DNA from: a methane-oxidizing endosymbiont of Gigantopelta aegis
GTDB lineage: Bacteria; Pseudomonadota; Gammaproteobacteria; Methylococcales; Methylomonadaceae
Length of the DNA: 64,000 nt
Reading direction: 5' to 3'
Assembly: GCF_016097405.1 (NCBI RefSeq)
Contig: NZ_JAEHGD010000002.1
Span: 507,876 to 571,875 of the forward strand
The translations under genes were made by a program, and so were the position numbers. Below the pieces are notes generated by a model, which worked only from the letters and a program-made list of their open reading frames with translations, searched no databases and was not told the DNA's origin. This document shows, piece after piece, positions 30,152-41,641 of the stretch; the stretch's first letter is position 1; each line of letters starts with the position of its first letter.

Positions 30152-31285
30152 CTAATCTGACTGTTGACTGCAATCGGCTTGTTGGGCATCGATTCGCCAG
30201 CGTTTGATGGTTTTATAGCGTGTTTGTATTTCGACCTTGATTTGTTTTTGTTTTAATTGTCGCGCCAGATTTTCAGCACGTTGTTTTTTGACAAACAAAC
30301 CCAATGAAATAGCATTTTTCATCGGCCCTTTTCGGAACAGCCACAAGTTAGTGATCCCTTTAGCTTTAAGCTGTTGTTCGGTAGCTTGGGCCGTGTCGAA
30401 ATCCTTGGCCGCCGGGATAAAAACCAGATAGGTCGAGGGTATGCTTTGTTTGATTTCGCGTATGTTCGAGGTGTCGAGATGTGGCGGCAATGCCTTTAAT
30501 GCAGTCTGTTTACTAGCAAATGTTTTTGCTTCGATACAGGGGGCTATTACAGATTTTGGATTGGTTTTAGCGCGAGTATCTGAGTTGACTTCAGCTGTTT
30601 TATTAGGGGTGAGGGGGGATGTTGTCTCGGCTGTTTTTTCTGCAATTACTTTGGCGATTGTGGTTGCCGTTATTGCAGTCGTTGTCTCAGGAGGGACGAC
30701 GGACTCAATAGGTTTTGATGGCAAGTCAGTCTTCGCGATAGCGGAAATTTTTTGTTCTATTTCGGATTGGGTTGTGGCTTCCTTTGTTTGGCTAGAGCTG
30801 ATTTTATCTGTGGAACTTGAAGATAGCAGGGTTGTTTTTTCAGGGGCTTTAGTATCTGGTTCAGTCGGGCTATCTGTATGATCGGGTTCGATTGATTTCA
30901 ATATATCTGGTGAGGTGAGATCATGTTTGGATTTGGCTATCGTTTCTGGTGTACGGGAGGCGATGATTTCATCCGTAAGTTTGGCTGGGACTTGGGCTGT
31001 TTTTTCCGAGACTGCTCCGGGTATTTCAGGAATGAGTGAGTGGGTGGGTTCAACAGACTCGGTTGGTGGGGTTGAATTGGCTAGAACGGTGGGTTTTTGT
31101 TCCGACTTTGTTTCAGCGTGCAGCAAGCGGTTTGCTGCAGGCGCTTCAGATAACAATAAAATCGTGGGTAAAGTTTGTTTTACAGAGGGGCTCTGAGATG
31201 TGTTGACGCCGGAGCCATATTGCAATTCCCACAGGAAAAAACTCAAGTTTGCGACGGCAATCAAGAAAAAGAAAAATTTTATCAT
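30152..31285 (-). CDS. SPOR-domain membrane protein
   Basis: 377 residues. One N-terminal transmembrane helix (about 2-20), a long low-complexity Pro/Thr/Ser/Glu/Lys-rich linker (about 40-270), and a C-terminal SPOR domain (about 290-365: YLVFIPAAKDFDTAQATEQQ, ISLGLFVKKQRAENLARQLK), which binds denuded septal peptidoglycan. Adjacent to coaX (TGAATG junction) in a birA-coaX-SPOR order known in gammaproteobacteria. Role in division is inferred from the domain. Confidence 0.85.
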   Translation of the reverse strand: MIKFFFFLIAVANLSFFLWELQYGSGVNTSQSPSVKQTLPTILLLSEAPAANRLLHAETKSEQKPTVLANSTPPTESVEPTHSLIPEIPGAVSEKTAQVPAKLTDEIIASRTPETIAKSKHDLTSPDILKSIEPDHTDSPTEPDTKAPEKTTLLSSSSTDKISSSQTKEATTQSEIEQKISAIAKTDLPSKPIESVVPPETTTAITATTIAKVIAEKTAETTSPLTPNKTAEVNSDTRAKTNPKSVIAPCIEAKTFASKQTALKALPPHLDTSNIREIKQSIPSTYLVFIPAAKDFDTAQATEQQLKAKGITNLWLFRKGPMKNAISLGLFVKKQRAENLARQLKQKQIKVEIQTRYKTIKRWRIDAQQADCSQQSD

Positions 31286-32014
31286 TCAATCTTCGCAATA
31301 AAGGCTAAGGCCGGTTAAAACTAGGTTGGGTTCAATGTGGGTATCATATTTTAGGTGTGGCGCAATGCGTGAGGCATCGCCACCGGTTAAAATCAATCGA
31401 GCGTTTTCATCAAGGCTTTGCATGCTCTGTTCGATCAGTCCGCATGCGGCCAGTAAAGTTCCACTATAAATAGCCGCTTCGGTAAAATCCGCAAGGCCTG
31501 TCACATAATCCTGTTCTATGGCAGGCAAAAGTTGGGTGTTTTGGCTTAATGACTGCTGCATCATATGCAGGCCGGGGCAAATCAGTCCGCCTTTGTGTTG
31601 TCCATCGGCATGTAGATAATCCACTGTGATCGCGGTGCCGCAGTCAACCACCCAGCAATTCCCAAGCTGTTTATGGTGTGCGGCGATCAGCGCTAGCCAG
31701 CGGTCGATGCCGAGTTTTTCAGGTTGCCGATAAGCATTCTTGACCCCGTATTTTTCAGCCGAGGCCTGGGCTTGGATGATTTGAATGGTAGGCCAGAGTT
31801 GTTTAGCCAATATGATGATGCGTTCTGCAATGGATTGATGACTTACCGTGGCAATCGCCAGGCTATCGGCCGGGGGCAGGTTTTGCCAGTGTTGATACAG
31901 GTGATCGATAAATTGTGGTTGATGGTAATCTAACGCAGGTCGGCTGAAAAAATCATGCGCCTGTTGCCAAGCCCATTTAAGGCGACTATTGCCAATATCA
32001 AGCAGTATTTTCAT
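31286..32014 (-). CDS. coaX: Type III pantothenate kinase
   Basis: First step of coenzyme A synthesis. 242 residues from ATG 32014 (MKILLDIGNSRLKWAW), overlapping the end of birA by 17 bases; longer starts would add a tail not found in the family. Active-site segments: DIGNSRLKW (phosphate binding), EKLGIDRWLALIAAH, VVDCGTAITVDYL and the LTGGDA motif. A potassium-dependent family distinct from CoaA. Confidence 0.95.
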   Translation of the reverse strand: MKILLDIGNSRLKWAWQQAHDFFSRPALDYHQPQFIDHLYQHWQNLPPADSLAIATVSHQSIAERIIILAKQLWPTIQIIQAQASAEKYGVKNAYRQPEKLGIDRWLALIAAHHKQLGNCWVVDCGTAITVDYLHADGQHKGGLICPGLHMMQQSLSQNTQLLPAIEQDYVTGLADFTEAAIYSGTLLAACGLIEQSMQSLDENARLILTGGDASRIAPHLKYDTHIEPNLVLTGLSLYCED

Positions 32015-32996
32015 GGCTGGGTCTGAAGCTGATTTCGCCGGAAGCGAAGATTTGCTGTTTGCCATCGGATTTGCGTAATAAGAGCTGGCCGTGCTCATCG
32101 ATGCCCTCTAGAATCCCTTGGTGTTGCTGTTTGCCTTGATAGAGTGTGGCTGTTTTGCCATGCAGGCAATCGTGTTGCCGCCACTCTTCGATAAAAGGGG
32201 ATAGGCCGGTTACGTCAAAATCGTGCAAGACTGGAACTAGCTGATTCAATAATTCAGCAGCCAAGCGATTACGCAGGCTAAAGGCCTTGTCGCCGATGAT
32301 GCTGTACAGGTCGGTGCAGGGTTGGTCAATTGTTTGGGATAAGGGTTGTGGCAGAAAGCCGTTCAGGCCCAGGCCAATGACGGTATGGCAGGGACCTTCG
32401 GCTTCACCGCCGACCTCAATCAAAATTCCGCCCAGTTTTTTTTGTTGCCAGTAAATATCATTGGGCCATTTTAAACCGGCATCACGAATGTTTAAGCTGT
32501 TGAGTGCTCGAATCACTGCGACGCCAACAGCGAGGCTGAGCCCGGCAATGACCGCTGGGCCGGACTGGTAGTGATAGCGCAGAGATAAATAAATATTGCG
32601 ACCAAAAGGCGATAGCCATTGTCGTCCGCGGCGCCCACGACCTTCTGTTTGATATTCAGCAAAGCAGGCCGTTGCGTGCGCGTTGTCGGCGTGCTGTAAA
32701 TAGGTATTGGTGGAGGCTAAGCAGGGGTGAATTTCAAGTCGCTGTAACAGTGCCTTTGTGTTCCCATTGAGTGCCTGGCGGATAGAGTCTTCATCTAGTA
32801 GTTGTAATGGTTGGCTGAGTTTGTAGCCTTTGCCGCTGATGGCGCTATAGTGGAGGCCCAGCTTGTCGAGGTTTTGTAATTGTTTGCATACGGCCGAGCG
32901 ACTGATGGCGGCGGATTCAGCCAATTCTGTGCCCGAATGAAACCGGCCATCGGCCAGTCGTGCCAGAATTTGCAGCAAATGTTGTGAAATAGCCAT
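31998..32996 (-). CDS. birA: Biotin--protein ligase / biotin operon repressor BirA
   Basis: Activates biotin and attaches it to acetyl-CoA carboxylase; the N-terminal winged helix (about 1-60, FHSGTELAESAAISRSAVCK) makes it a likely repressor of biotin genes. 332 residues. Ligase core has GRGRRGRQWLSPFGRNIYLS (about 118), LKWPNDIYWQQKKLGGILIE and the C-terminal SH3-like domain. Overlaps coaX by 17 bases. Divergent from ilvB across 195 bases. Confidence 0.96.
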   Translation of the reverse strand: MAISQHLLQILARLADGRFHSGTELAESAAISRSAVCKQLQNLDKLGLHYSAISGKGYKLSQPLQLLDEDSIRQALNGNTKALLQRLEIHPCLASTNTYLQHADNAHATACFAEYQTEGRGRRGRQWLSPFGRNIYLSLRYHYQSGPAVIAGLSLAVGVAVIRALNSLNIRDAGLKWPNDIYWQQKKLGGILIEVGGEAEGPCHTVIGLGLNGFLPQPLSQTIDQPCTDLYSIIGDKAFSLRNRLAAELLNQLVPVLHDFDVTGLSPFIEEWRQHDCLHGKTATLYQGKQQHQGILEGIDEHGQLLLRKSDGKQQIFASGEISFRPSHENTA

Positions 32997-33191
32997 ATTA
33001 TCGGCAAATGGGTAAGAAAACGCGCATTATACCGTAGAAAAAATGCAGTTTGAGCAAAGATGCTGAAGGCGGACTGTAAAAATTTTAAGTTTTTCGCTTT
33101 ACCTAGTAGAATGGTAAGTTAACTTTAATCTTATTCGGATTTTTTTCGGTAAGACATTGCTAATTCAGACGGTTTATTTTGAGGATAAAAA

Positions 33192-34927
33192 GTGGAACTC
33201 AGCGGCGGCGAAATCATCGTTAGATGCCTGAAAGACGAAGGCGTGGAGTATATATTTGGTTATCCGGGTGGCGCGGTATTGCACCTGTATGATGCTATTT
33301 TTCAGCAGGATGACGTCCAGCATATTCTGGTAAGACACGAACAGGCGGCAACCCATGCGGCAGACGCTTATGCGCGTGCAACCGGCAAGCCTGGCGTTGT
33401 GCTGGTGACATCAGGTCCAGGGGCGACCAATGCGGTTACCGGCATTGCGACAGCTTACATGGATTCCATACCGATGGTCGTCATTTCAGGCCAGGTTCCA
33501 ACGGCTGTGATTGGCAGCGATGCATTCCAGGAAGTGGATATGGTCGGCATTACCCGGCCTTGCGTTAAACACAATTTTTTGGTGAAAAGGACCGAAGATA
33601 TTGCCGAAACCATGAAAAAGGCCTTTTATGTCGCGACGACAGGTCGTCCCGGTCCGGTTGTGGTGGATATTCCTAAGGATATTACGGATCCGGGTTATAA
33701 GATTCCTTATCATTATCCTGAAACCATTCACATGCGCTCGTATAATCCTGCAGTGATGGGGCATAAGGGGCAAATCAAAAAAGCCGTTGGTTTGTTATTG
33801 CAAGCGAAACGGCCCATTATTTATGCCGGCGGTGGTGTTATTTTGGGTGAGGCCTGTGAGGAATTGAGAGAAATAACCCGGTTGTTGGGGTTTCCAATTA
33901 CCAATACACTGATGGGGTTAGGCAGTTTTCCGGCAACCGATAAACAATTCGTCGGCATGCTGGGTATGCATGGCACGTATGAAGCTAATTTGGCAATGCA
34001 CGAAAGCGATGTGATTCTGGCCGTCGGTGCACGCTTCGATGATCGTGTAACCGGCAAGATTGCCGAGTTTTGTCCCTATGCCAAAATTATTCATATTGAT
34101 GTTGATCCGGCGTCGATTTCTAAAACGGTAATGGTTGATGTACCGATTGTCGGGCAAGTGAAACCCGTTTTGCAACAAATGATCGATTTGATTCAGGATA
34201 GCAAAATGAGGCCATCTGAAGATGCCTTATCGGCCTGGTGGAGTCAAATTGATAACTGGCGCAGTATTGATTGTTTAGCCTATGATCGTAACAGCGAAAT
34301 CATCAAACCGCAGTATGTGATAGAGCAGCTCTATCAGGTGACTCAGGGTGATGCTTATATTACGTCAGATGTGGGGCAGCATCAGATGTTTGCCGCGCAG
34401 TTTTATCCCTTTGACAAGCCGCGTCGCTGGATCAACTCGGGTGGCCTTGGCACGATGGGGTTTGGATTGCCGGCAGCAATAGGCGTTAAATTGGCTTTTC
34501 CCGATGCTGATGTCGCGTGTATTACAGGCGAGGCAAGTATCCAGATGTGTATTCAGGAATTAGCGACAGCGCTGCAATATGATGCGCCGGTCAAAATTAT
34601 CAACCTGAACAACCGGTATATGGGGATGGTGAGACAATGGCAAGAGTTTAATTACAGCGGTCGTTATTCGCATTCTTATATGGATACCATTCCTGATTTT
34701 GTCAAACTGGCAGAATCTTATGGCCATGTTGGGATTCGCATCGAAAAGCCAGGTGAGGTCAAAGAGGCAATAGAACAAGCATTTGCCATGAAGGACAGAA
34801 CCGTATTTTTAGACTTTATGACAGATAGAGAAGAAAATGTTTATCCTATGATTGAGGCTGGGAAAGCGCATCATGATATGAAGCTACGGGTCGCGCCAAG
34901 TGCAAAAACCGAGAGGGAGTTGGCCTG

Positions 34928-34928
<1 letters not shown>
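33192..34928 (+). CDS. ilvB: Acetolactate synthase large subunit
   Basis: ThDP enzyme for the first common step of valine, leucine and isoleucine synthesis. 578 residues, GTG start after GAGGAT. Catalytic Glu in [20 protein letters not shown]-binding middle domain (about 190-345), ThDP motif in the last third. That motif reads ITGEASIQM where most have GDGSFQM; GE-S forms occur in some proteobacteria, the Ala is less usual. Stop overlaps the ilvH ATG by one base (TGATG). An ilvB/ilvI naming choice cannot be settled here. Confidence 0.97.
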
Positions 34929-36471
<1,543 letters not shown>

Positions 36472-36557
36472 TCACAGTATTGCAGACCTGGCGGGGCTAT
36501 CGTCGGGTTGTTTTGTAATTGTTTTCTAATTTGAACAACATTTGAGCAACGCAAATC

Positions 36558-37787
36558 ATGAGTAAACCAAAAAAAGTCGCACTATTAACTGCGGGAGGCC
36601 TGGCGCCGTGTTTGAGTTCAGCTATTGGCAGCCTGATAGAGCGCTATACTGAAATTGATCCAAGTATCGAAATCATCTGTTACCACGGTGGTTATAAAGG
36701 CCTGTTGTTGGGCGATTATTATCAAGTAACGCCTGAAATTCGCAAAAAGGCTGGCCTCTTGCACCGTTTCGGTGGATCTCCCATCGGTAATAGTCGGGTT
36801 AAATTGACCAATGTAGCCGATTGTGTGAAACGCGGTCTGGTTAAAGAAGGCGAAGATCCGCAAAAAGTAGCGGCTGACCAGCTGATTAAAGATGGTGTTG
36901 ATGTGCTGCACACCATTGGTGGCGATGACACCAACACTGCGGCAGCCGATCTGGCGGCGTTTTTGGCTGATAATAATTATCCATTGACGGTCATTGGCTT
37001 GCCTAAAACTATTGATAATGATGTGTTCCCGATTAAACAATCGTTGGGTGCCTGGACAGCAGCCGAGCAGGGTGCGCGTTATTTTCAGAATGTTGTTGCC
37101 GAAAACAATGCCAATCCGCGTATGTTGATTGTGCATGAGGTCATGGGGCGCAGTTGTGGCTGGTTGACAGCGGCAACCGCGGTTGAATATCGCAAATTAC
37201 TGGATCGTGCCGAATGGTTGCCTGAAATTGGTTTGGATCGGAATGCATTCGAGGTGCATGGCGTGTTTATTCCTGAAATGGACATCGATTTGGCGGCCGA
37301 GGCGAAGCGTCTGCGTGCCGTGATGGATAAACATGACGCTGTTAATATTTTCATTTCCGAAGGTGCTGGTGTCGAGTCGATTGTCGCCGAAATGGAAGCA
37401 CAGGGTCAGGAAGTCCCGCGTGATGCCTTCGGTCATGTCAAACTGGATGCGGTTAACCCTGGCAAATGGTTTGCAGAACAATTCGCCGACATGATTGGAG
37501 CGGAAAAGACCCTGGTGCAAAAATCAGGTTATTTTTCACGCGCGGCGGCAGCAAATGTCGAAGATATTCGTTTGATAAAATCCTGTGCCGATTTAGCGGT
37601 CGAGTGTGCCTTACGCGGTGAGGCCGGCGTCATCGGTCATGATGAAGACAATAACGATATCCTGCGGGCGATTGAATTTCCAAGAATCAAAGGTGGTAAG
37701 CCATTCAATATTGATGAACCCTGGTTTAATGAGTTACTTGCGTCCATCGGACAAAGCAAAGGGGCTAAGGTCGAAACGAGCCATTAA
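36558..37787 (+). CDS. pfp: Pyrophosphate-dependent 6-phosphofructokinase
   Basis: Reversible phosphorylation of fructose 6-phosphate with pyrophosphate. 409 residues. TIGGDDTNTAAADLA holds the second Asp typical of PPi enzymes (ATP enzymes have GGDGS), followed by GLPKTIDNDVF and HEVMGRSCGWLTAATAVEYR. The PPi form is a hallmark of RuMP-cycle methanotrophs and can also act on sedoheptulose 7-phosphate and ribulose 5-phosphate in them; this broader role is known for the family, not shown here. Ends before a strong terminator. Confidence 0.95.
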   Translation: MSKPKKVALLTAGGLAPCLSSAIGSLIERYTEIDPSIEIICYHGGYKGLLLGDYYQVTPEIRKKAGLLHRFGGSPIGNSRVKLTNVADCVKRGLVKEGEDPQKVAADQLIKDGVDVLHTIGGDDTNTAAADLAAFLADNNYPLTVIGLPKTIDNDVFPIKQSLGAWTAAEQGARYFQNVVAENNANPRMLIVHEVMGRSCGWLTAATAVEYRKLLDRAEWLPEIGLDRNAFEVHGVFIPEMDIDLAAEAKRLRAVMDKHDAVNIFISEGAGVESIVAEMEAQGQEVPRDAFGHVKLDAVNPGKWFAEQFADMIGAEKTLVQKSGYFSRAAAANVEDIRLIKSCADLAVECALRGEAGVIGHDEDNNDILRAIEFPRIKGGKPFNIDEPWFNELLASIGQSKGAKVETSH

Positions 37788-37807
37788 ACGTCGTCAATTG
37801 TGTGACA

Positions 37808-37840
37808 ATAAAAAAGCCCGTCAATTGATGGGCTTTTTTT
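37808..37840 (+). terminator. Intrinsic terminator after the PPi-PFK gene
   Basis: AGCCCGTC, AATT loop, GATGGGCT (one G-T pair), flanked by an A-run on the left and seven T on the right; may work in both directions. Confidence 0.93.
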
Positions 37841-37929
37841 GTGGTCGAGCTATTCGGTTTAAGATTTGCTTCTGCCAAAATGAACAAATTGCAGTAAAAT
37901 GACCTACTTAAATCATCGAGTTGTTTAAA

Positions 37930-38682
37930 ATGAACGATAAAAAATTAACCATGCGTCGCCGAGGAATTTATTTGTTGCCCAACTTATTCACTACGGGCGC
38001 CATGTTTGCTGGTTTTTATGCGATTACATCGGCCATTAATGGTAATTTTCATAATGCCGCTATTTCCCTGTTTGTCGCGATGATCCTGGACGGTCTGGAT
38101 GGGCGAGTTGCCCGGTTGACCCATACGGAGAGTGATTTCGGGGTGCAATATGACAGTTTGTCTGATATGGTTTCTTTCGGTATCGCGCCTGCCCTGGTGA
38201 TGTATCTTTGGGCGCTAGGGTCATTAGGAAAATTAGGCTTGTTTGCCGCCTTTGTTCATGCCGCAGGCGGTGCGCTCCGATTGGCGCGTTTTAATACCCA
38301 GGTTGAAGTAGCCGATAAACGCTATTTTCAAGGGTTGCCTAGTCCAGCGGCAGCGGCTGTTTTAGCGGGAGGGCTATGGTTCTGTCTGGAGTTTCAATAC
38401 GATCCGGCTGATTTTAAATATTTGGTTATGGTGGTCACAATTGCAACGGGCTTGTTGATGGTGAGCAATTTTCGTTATTCCAGTTTCAAGGAAATCGATC
38501 CTAAGCGAAAAGTACCCTTTTTTGTTGCCATCGTTATCATGTTGGCAGTCGGCTTTATTATGGCGCAGCCACAAAGCATGCTATTTGTATTGGCCGTAGG
38601 ATATGCGCTGTCCGGACCGATTGTTACATTAGTGCTGAGAAAAAAATGGCAGCGGCGTAAAAGTGAAGAAAACAGTGAGTAA
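37930..38682 (+). CDS. pssA: CDP-diacylglycerol--serine O-phosphatidyltransferase
   Basis: Membrane enzyme making phosphatidylserine, precursor of phosphatidylethanolamine. About 250 residues from ATG 37930; an in-frame TTG nine bases earlier is less likely. Several transmembrane helices. The CDP-alcohol phosphotransferase signature is complete (DGLDGRVAR, then G-V-Q-Y-D-S-L-S-D, about 53-78). This is the integral type II form seen outside enterics. The 35-base gap to the previous terminator suggests its own promoter. Confidence 0.95.
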   Translation: MNDKKLTMRRRGIYLLPNLFTTGAMFAGFYAITSAINGNFHNAAISLFVAMILDGLDGRVARLTHTESDFGVQYDSLSDMVSFGIAPALVMYLWALGSLGKLGLFAAFVHAAGGALRLARFNTQVEVADKRYFQGLPSPAAAAVLAGGLWFCLEFQYDPADFKYLVMVVTIATGLLMVSNFRYSSFKEIDPKRKVPFFVAIVIMLAVGFIMAQPQSMLFVLAVGYALSGPIVTLVLRKKWQRRKSEENSE

Positions 38683-38694
38683 TGCTTTATTTCT

Positions 38695-38740
38695 AGGAGG
38701 CTGTCGGGGTATGGAGGATTCTAGTTCGGCGGCCTCTTAG
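38695..38740. repeat. Inverted-repeat element, GGAGGCTGTCGGG, copy 2
   Basis: AGGAGGCTGTCGGG at 38695-38708 shares 13 bases with the element at 1903, and GGCGGCCTCTTA follows at about 38729-38740 as an imperfect inverse of the left arm. Shorter than copy 1. Confidence 0.45.
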
Positions 38741-38751
38741 TAAGCGCTAAT

Positions 38752-39117
38752 TGATGTTACGCAGTGACTTTATGGATTTCTTAGTTTCCACTGCGTTACC
38801 CCGGAATGACGATTCCCAAGAAATTTCGGTAAGCGGTGATGATCAGGCTCGAACGGGTCTAATGAATAGACACTTCAGACCATTGAGAACACAGAGAATG
38901 AAATCGTGCAGCAAGGATGAACAACAAATGTTTCTACAGGGGCGTTAATAACTGAATGAATCCAGATCAGTCAATGGAATTAAACGATACAATATAACGA
39001 TGCGTGCGCTGTGATCTCTGTGTCGATAAAAGAGAGAGGCCAGAGATGACTTTTTCTTTCACAGTAATGATGAATGGAAGATTATGGGAATGAGGGAAGT
39101 GCCGCTGCGTAACATCA
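38752..39117. repeat. MITE-like element with 13-bp terminal inverted repeats
   Basis: TGATGTTACGCAG (38752-38764) and CTGCGTAACATCA (39105-39117) are perfect inverse complements 366 bp apart. A second inverse copy of the end, CACTGCGT (38789-38796), pairs with ACGCAGTG at 38759-38766. No coding potential inside. The whole 38683-39190 gap holds no recognisable gene. Confidence 0.55.
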
Positions 39118-39190
39118 GTTGATAATGAAAAGTGGATGCGGTATGTGTTTCGGCTTGTTCGAATTAAGGCAATACGATATAGTTAAGACT

Positions 39191-39277
39191 ATGGATTATC
39201 AAAAACCGTCGCAATTTCAATACTTATTCAATGTTGTCAACAGACGGCTGCGCCTGTTATCCCGCCTCTTGCCCTGA
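39191..39277 (+). promoter_or_regulatory. Possible leucine leader peptide upstream of leuA
   Basis: A 28-codon frame (MDYQKPSQFQYLFNVVNRRL, then RLLSRLLP) ends with five Leu in nine codons, and its stop lies in the loop of TTGCCC/GGGCAA (39269-39284). It lies 96 bases before the leuA start, where leu attenuators are found in enterics. No good ribosome binding site and no clear terminator hairpin before the T-run at about 39320, so this is tentative. Confidence 0.35.
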
Positions 39278-39372
39278 TGGGCAATAAAAACTATCTCTTA
39301 AATTCGTAATACACTAACCCTTTTTTTAAAATCAACACAGGTTGTTGAAAATTCTTCATGACTGGAGTTTTC

Positions 39373-40917
39373 ATGAAAGACAAATTGATTATTTTTGATA
39401 CCACACTGCGCGATGGGGAGCAAAGCCCAGGCGCATCAATGACGCGAGACGAGAAAGTTCGTATAGCTAAAGCATTGGAACGACTCAGAGTCGATGTGAT
39501 TGAGGCGGGTTTTCCGGCGGCTAGCGAAGGTGATTTTGAGGCAGTACAGGCGGTTGCCAACAGCATTGAAAATAGCACCGTGTGCGGGTTAGCACGGGCG
39601 CTGGATAACGATATTGATCGAGCGGGCGAGGCCTTAAAGGGCGCAAATAGTCGGCGTATTCATACCTTTATCGCGACCTCTCCGATTCACATGCAGCAAA
39701 AGCTGAAGATGAGCCCGGAGCAGGTGATTGAATATGCCGTCAAGGCAGTAAAGCGCGCCAGGCAATATACCGATGATGTCGAGTTTTCGCCGGAAGATGC
39801 TGGTCGCTCGGAAGAAGATTTTCTGTGCCGGATTCTGGAAGCTGTGATTGATGCCGGCGCAACCACATTGAATATACCCGATACCGTGGGTTACAGTGTG
39901 CCGCATGAATTTGGTGCAACTATCGCGCATTTGATCGAACGGATTCCGAATTCGGATAAGGCGATTTTTTCGGTGCATTGCCATAATGATTTAGGTCTAG
40001 CTGTGGCCAATTCCTTGTCTGCGGTGATAAATGGTGCGCGTCAGGTTGAGTGTACCATCAATGGCTTGGGTGAACGGGCTGGTAATGCGGCACTGGAAGA
40101 AGTTGTCATGGCTATCAAGACGCGGCATGATGTGTTTCCATGCGAAACCAGTCTGGACACCCGGGAAATCGTAACCTGTTCTAAACTGGTTTCATCGATT
40201 ACAGGTTTTCCAGTGCAGCCGAATAAAGCTATTGTCGGCGCCAATGCATTTGCACATGAGTCAGGTATTCATCAGGATGGTGTCTTGAAAAACCGTGAAA
40301 CATACGAAATCATGAAAGCCGAAGATGTCGGCTGGGCGGCTAATCGTATGGTATTGGGGAAACATTCTGGGCGTAATGCATTTAAGAGCCGCATGAATGA
40401 ACTAGGATTTCAATTCAGTTCTGAGGAAGAGCTTAACGATGCTTTTGTGCGCTTTAAACAATTAGCGGACAAAAAACACGAAATCTTCGATGAAGACTTG
40501 CAGGCCCTGATTTCAGAAGTCAGCACCGATAATGATGAAGAAAATGTAAAACTGGTGGCCTTGAAAGTTTGTTCCGAAACCGGTGAAACTCCGTGTGCAA
40601 CGGTCACTATTCGTATTGGGCAGGATGAAAAAACCGGCTCGGCAACGGGTGGTGGTGCGGTCGATGCCAGTCTGAAGGCGATTGAGGCCCTGGTCAAAAC
40701 CGGTGCTACGCTTGAGCTTTATTCGGTCAATAATATTACCACAGGCACCGATGCGCAGGGCGAGGTTACGGTTAGGCTGGATAAGGCTGGACGTATCGTC
40801 AATGGCCTTGGTGCCGATACCGATATTGTGATTGCCTCGGCTAAAGCTTATATCAATGCCGTCAATAAGCTGCAATCCCAGGATTTTCGGCAACACCCGC
40901 AAAGTGGTGATGTCTGA
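39373..40917 (+). CDS. leuA: 2-isopropylmalate synthase
   Basis: First committed step of leucine synthesis. 514 residues from ATG 39373 after GGAG; an ATG five codons earlier (39358) lacks a site. TIM-barrel start [20 protein letters not shown], metal-binding [13 protein letters not shown], and the C-terminal LeuA allosteric domain (about 390-510) for leucine feedback with GTDAQGEV. The stop lies inside the next gene, which overlaps by 8 bases. Confidence 0.97.
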   Translation: MKDKLIIFDTTLRDGEQSPGASMTRDEKVRIAKALERLRVDVIEAGFPAASEGDFEAVQAVANSIENSTVCGLARALDNDIDRAGEALKGANSRRIHTFIATSPIHMQQKLKMSPEQVIEYAVKAVKRARQYTDDVEFSPEDAGRSEEDFLCRILEAVIDAGATTLNIPDTVGYSVPHEFGATIAHLIERIPNSDKAIFSVHCHNDLGLAVANSLSAVINGARQVECTINGLGERAGNAALEEVVMAIKTRHDVFPCETSLDTREIVTCSKLVSSITGFPVQPNKAIVGANAFAHESGIHQDGVLKNRETYEIMKAEDVGWAANRMVLGKHSGRNAFKSRMNELGFQFSSEEELNDAFVRFKQLADKKHEIFDEDLQALISEVSTDNDEENVKLVALKVCSETGETPCATVTIRIGQDEKTGSATGGGAVDASLKAIEALVKTGATLELYSVNNITTGTDAQGEVTVRLDKAGRIVNGLGADTDIVIASAKAYINAVNKLQSQDFRQHPQSGDV

Positions 40918-41641
40918 TACGGCAGATGATAATAAACGCTTGCAGTATTTGCAAGCGATGGGCGTCAATGTCTGGCAGCTAAGGCAGGCAGTCGACATCG
41001 ATAGTGATGATCATGCCTTAATGACACAATATGATGGCGCGGTGGTTGGTGACCTGGACGCACAATGGGAGAGATTGCGACAAACTGTCGCCGAATGCCA
41101 GCGTTGTGAACTGCATCAAACTCGCACACAAACTGTTTTTGGTGTGGGGGATCGGAATGCCGACTGGATGCTGATCGGTGAAGCCCCAGGGCAGCAGGAA
41201 GATGCACAGGGTGAGCCTTTTGTCGGGCCGGCTGGTCAGTTGTTGACAGAAATGATTCGGGCGCTGGGTTATTCGCGTGAGCAAGTCTATATTACCAATA
41301 TTCTTAAATGTCGCCCACCTAATAACCGGGATCCCCATAGCGAGGAGATTTCGGCCTGTTCTGATTTTCTTGAGCAACAAATTTCATGGGTCAAACCTAA
41401 AATTATTTTGGCGGTTGGACGTGTTGCTGCGCAAAACCTTTTGCACAGTAAGCAACCGCTGGCAAAATTACGCGGTGTCGTGCATAAATGGGATGATATT
41501 CCCGTTATAGTCATATATCATCCTGCTTATTTATTACGATCATTATTGGAAAAACGAAAAGCTTGGCAGGATTTGAAATTTGCCCGGCACGTTTACCAGG
41601 GTTTACAGGAAGGCTATGCGCAGGATATGGGAAAAAGTTAA
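40910..41641 (+). CDS. Uracil-DNA glycosylase, iron-sulfur type (family 4/5-like)
   Basis: Removes uracil from DNA. 243 residues from ATG 40910 ([11 protein letters not shown]), overlapping leuA. Four cluster cysteines: CQRC (about 64-67), ILKCRPP and EISACSDF. Motif A is [18 protein letters not shown]-terminal motif [10 protein letters not shown]. The N-terminal 55 residues resemble the extension found in DNA polymerase-related family 4 proteins of proteobacteria. A Glu in motif A (GEAPG) fits family 4. Confidence 0.92.
   Translation: MSDTADDNKRLQYLQAMGVNVWQLRQAVDIDSDDHALMTQYDGAVVGDLDAQWERLRQTVAECQRCELHQTRTQTVFGVGDRNADWMLIGEAPGQQEDAQGEPFVGPAGQLLTEMIRALGYSREQVYITNILKCRPPNNRDPHSEEISACSDFLEQQISWVKPKIILAVGRVAAQNLLHSKQPLAKLRGVVHKWDDIPVIVIYHPAYLLRSLLEKRKAWQDLKFARHVYQGLQEGYAQDMGKS

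Noticed and set aside
30237-31196. Plus-strand frames with hydrophobic, valine-rich translations opposite the SPOR-domain gene
   Set aside because: They are antisense to the low-complexity linker of the SPOR gene and lack starts with ribosome binding sites.
38751-38948. 65-codon frame between pssA and leuA
   Set aside because: Begins within the MITE-like inverted repeat, no ribosome binding site, composition not protein-like.
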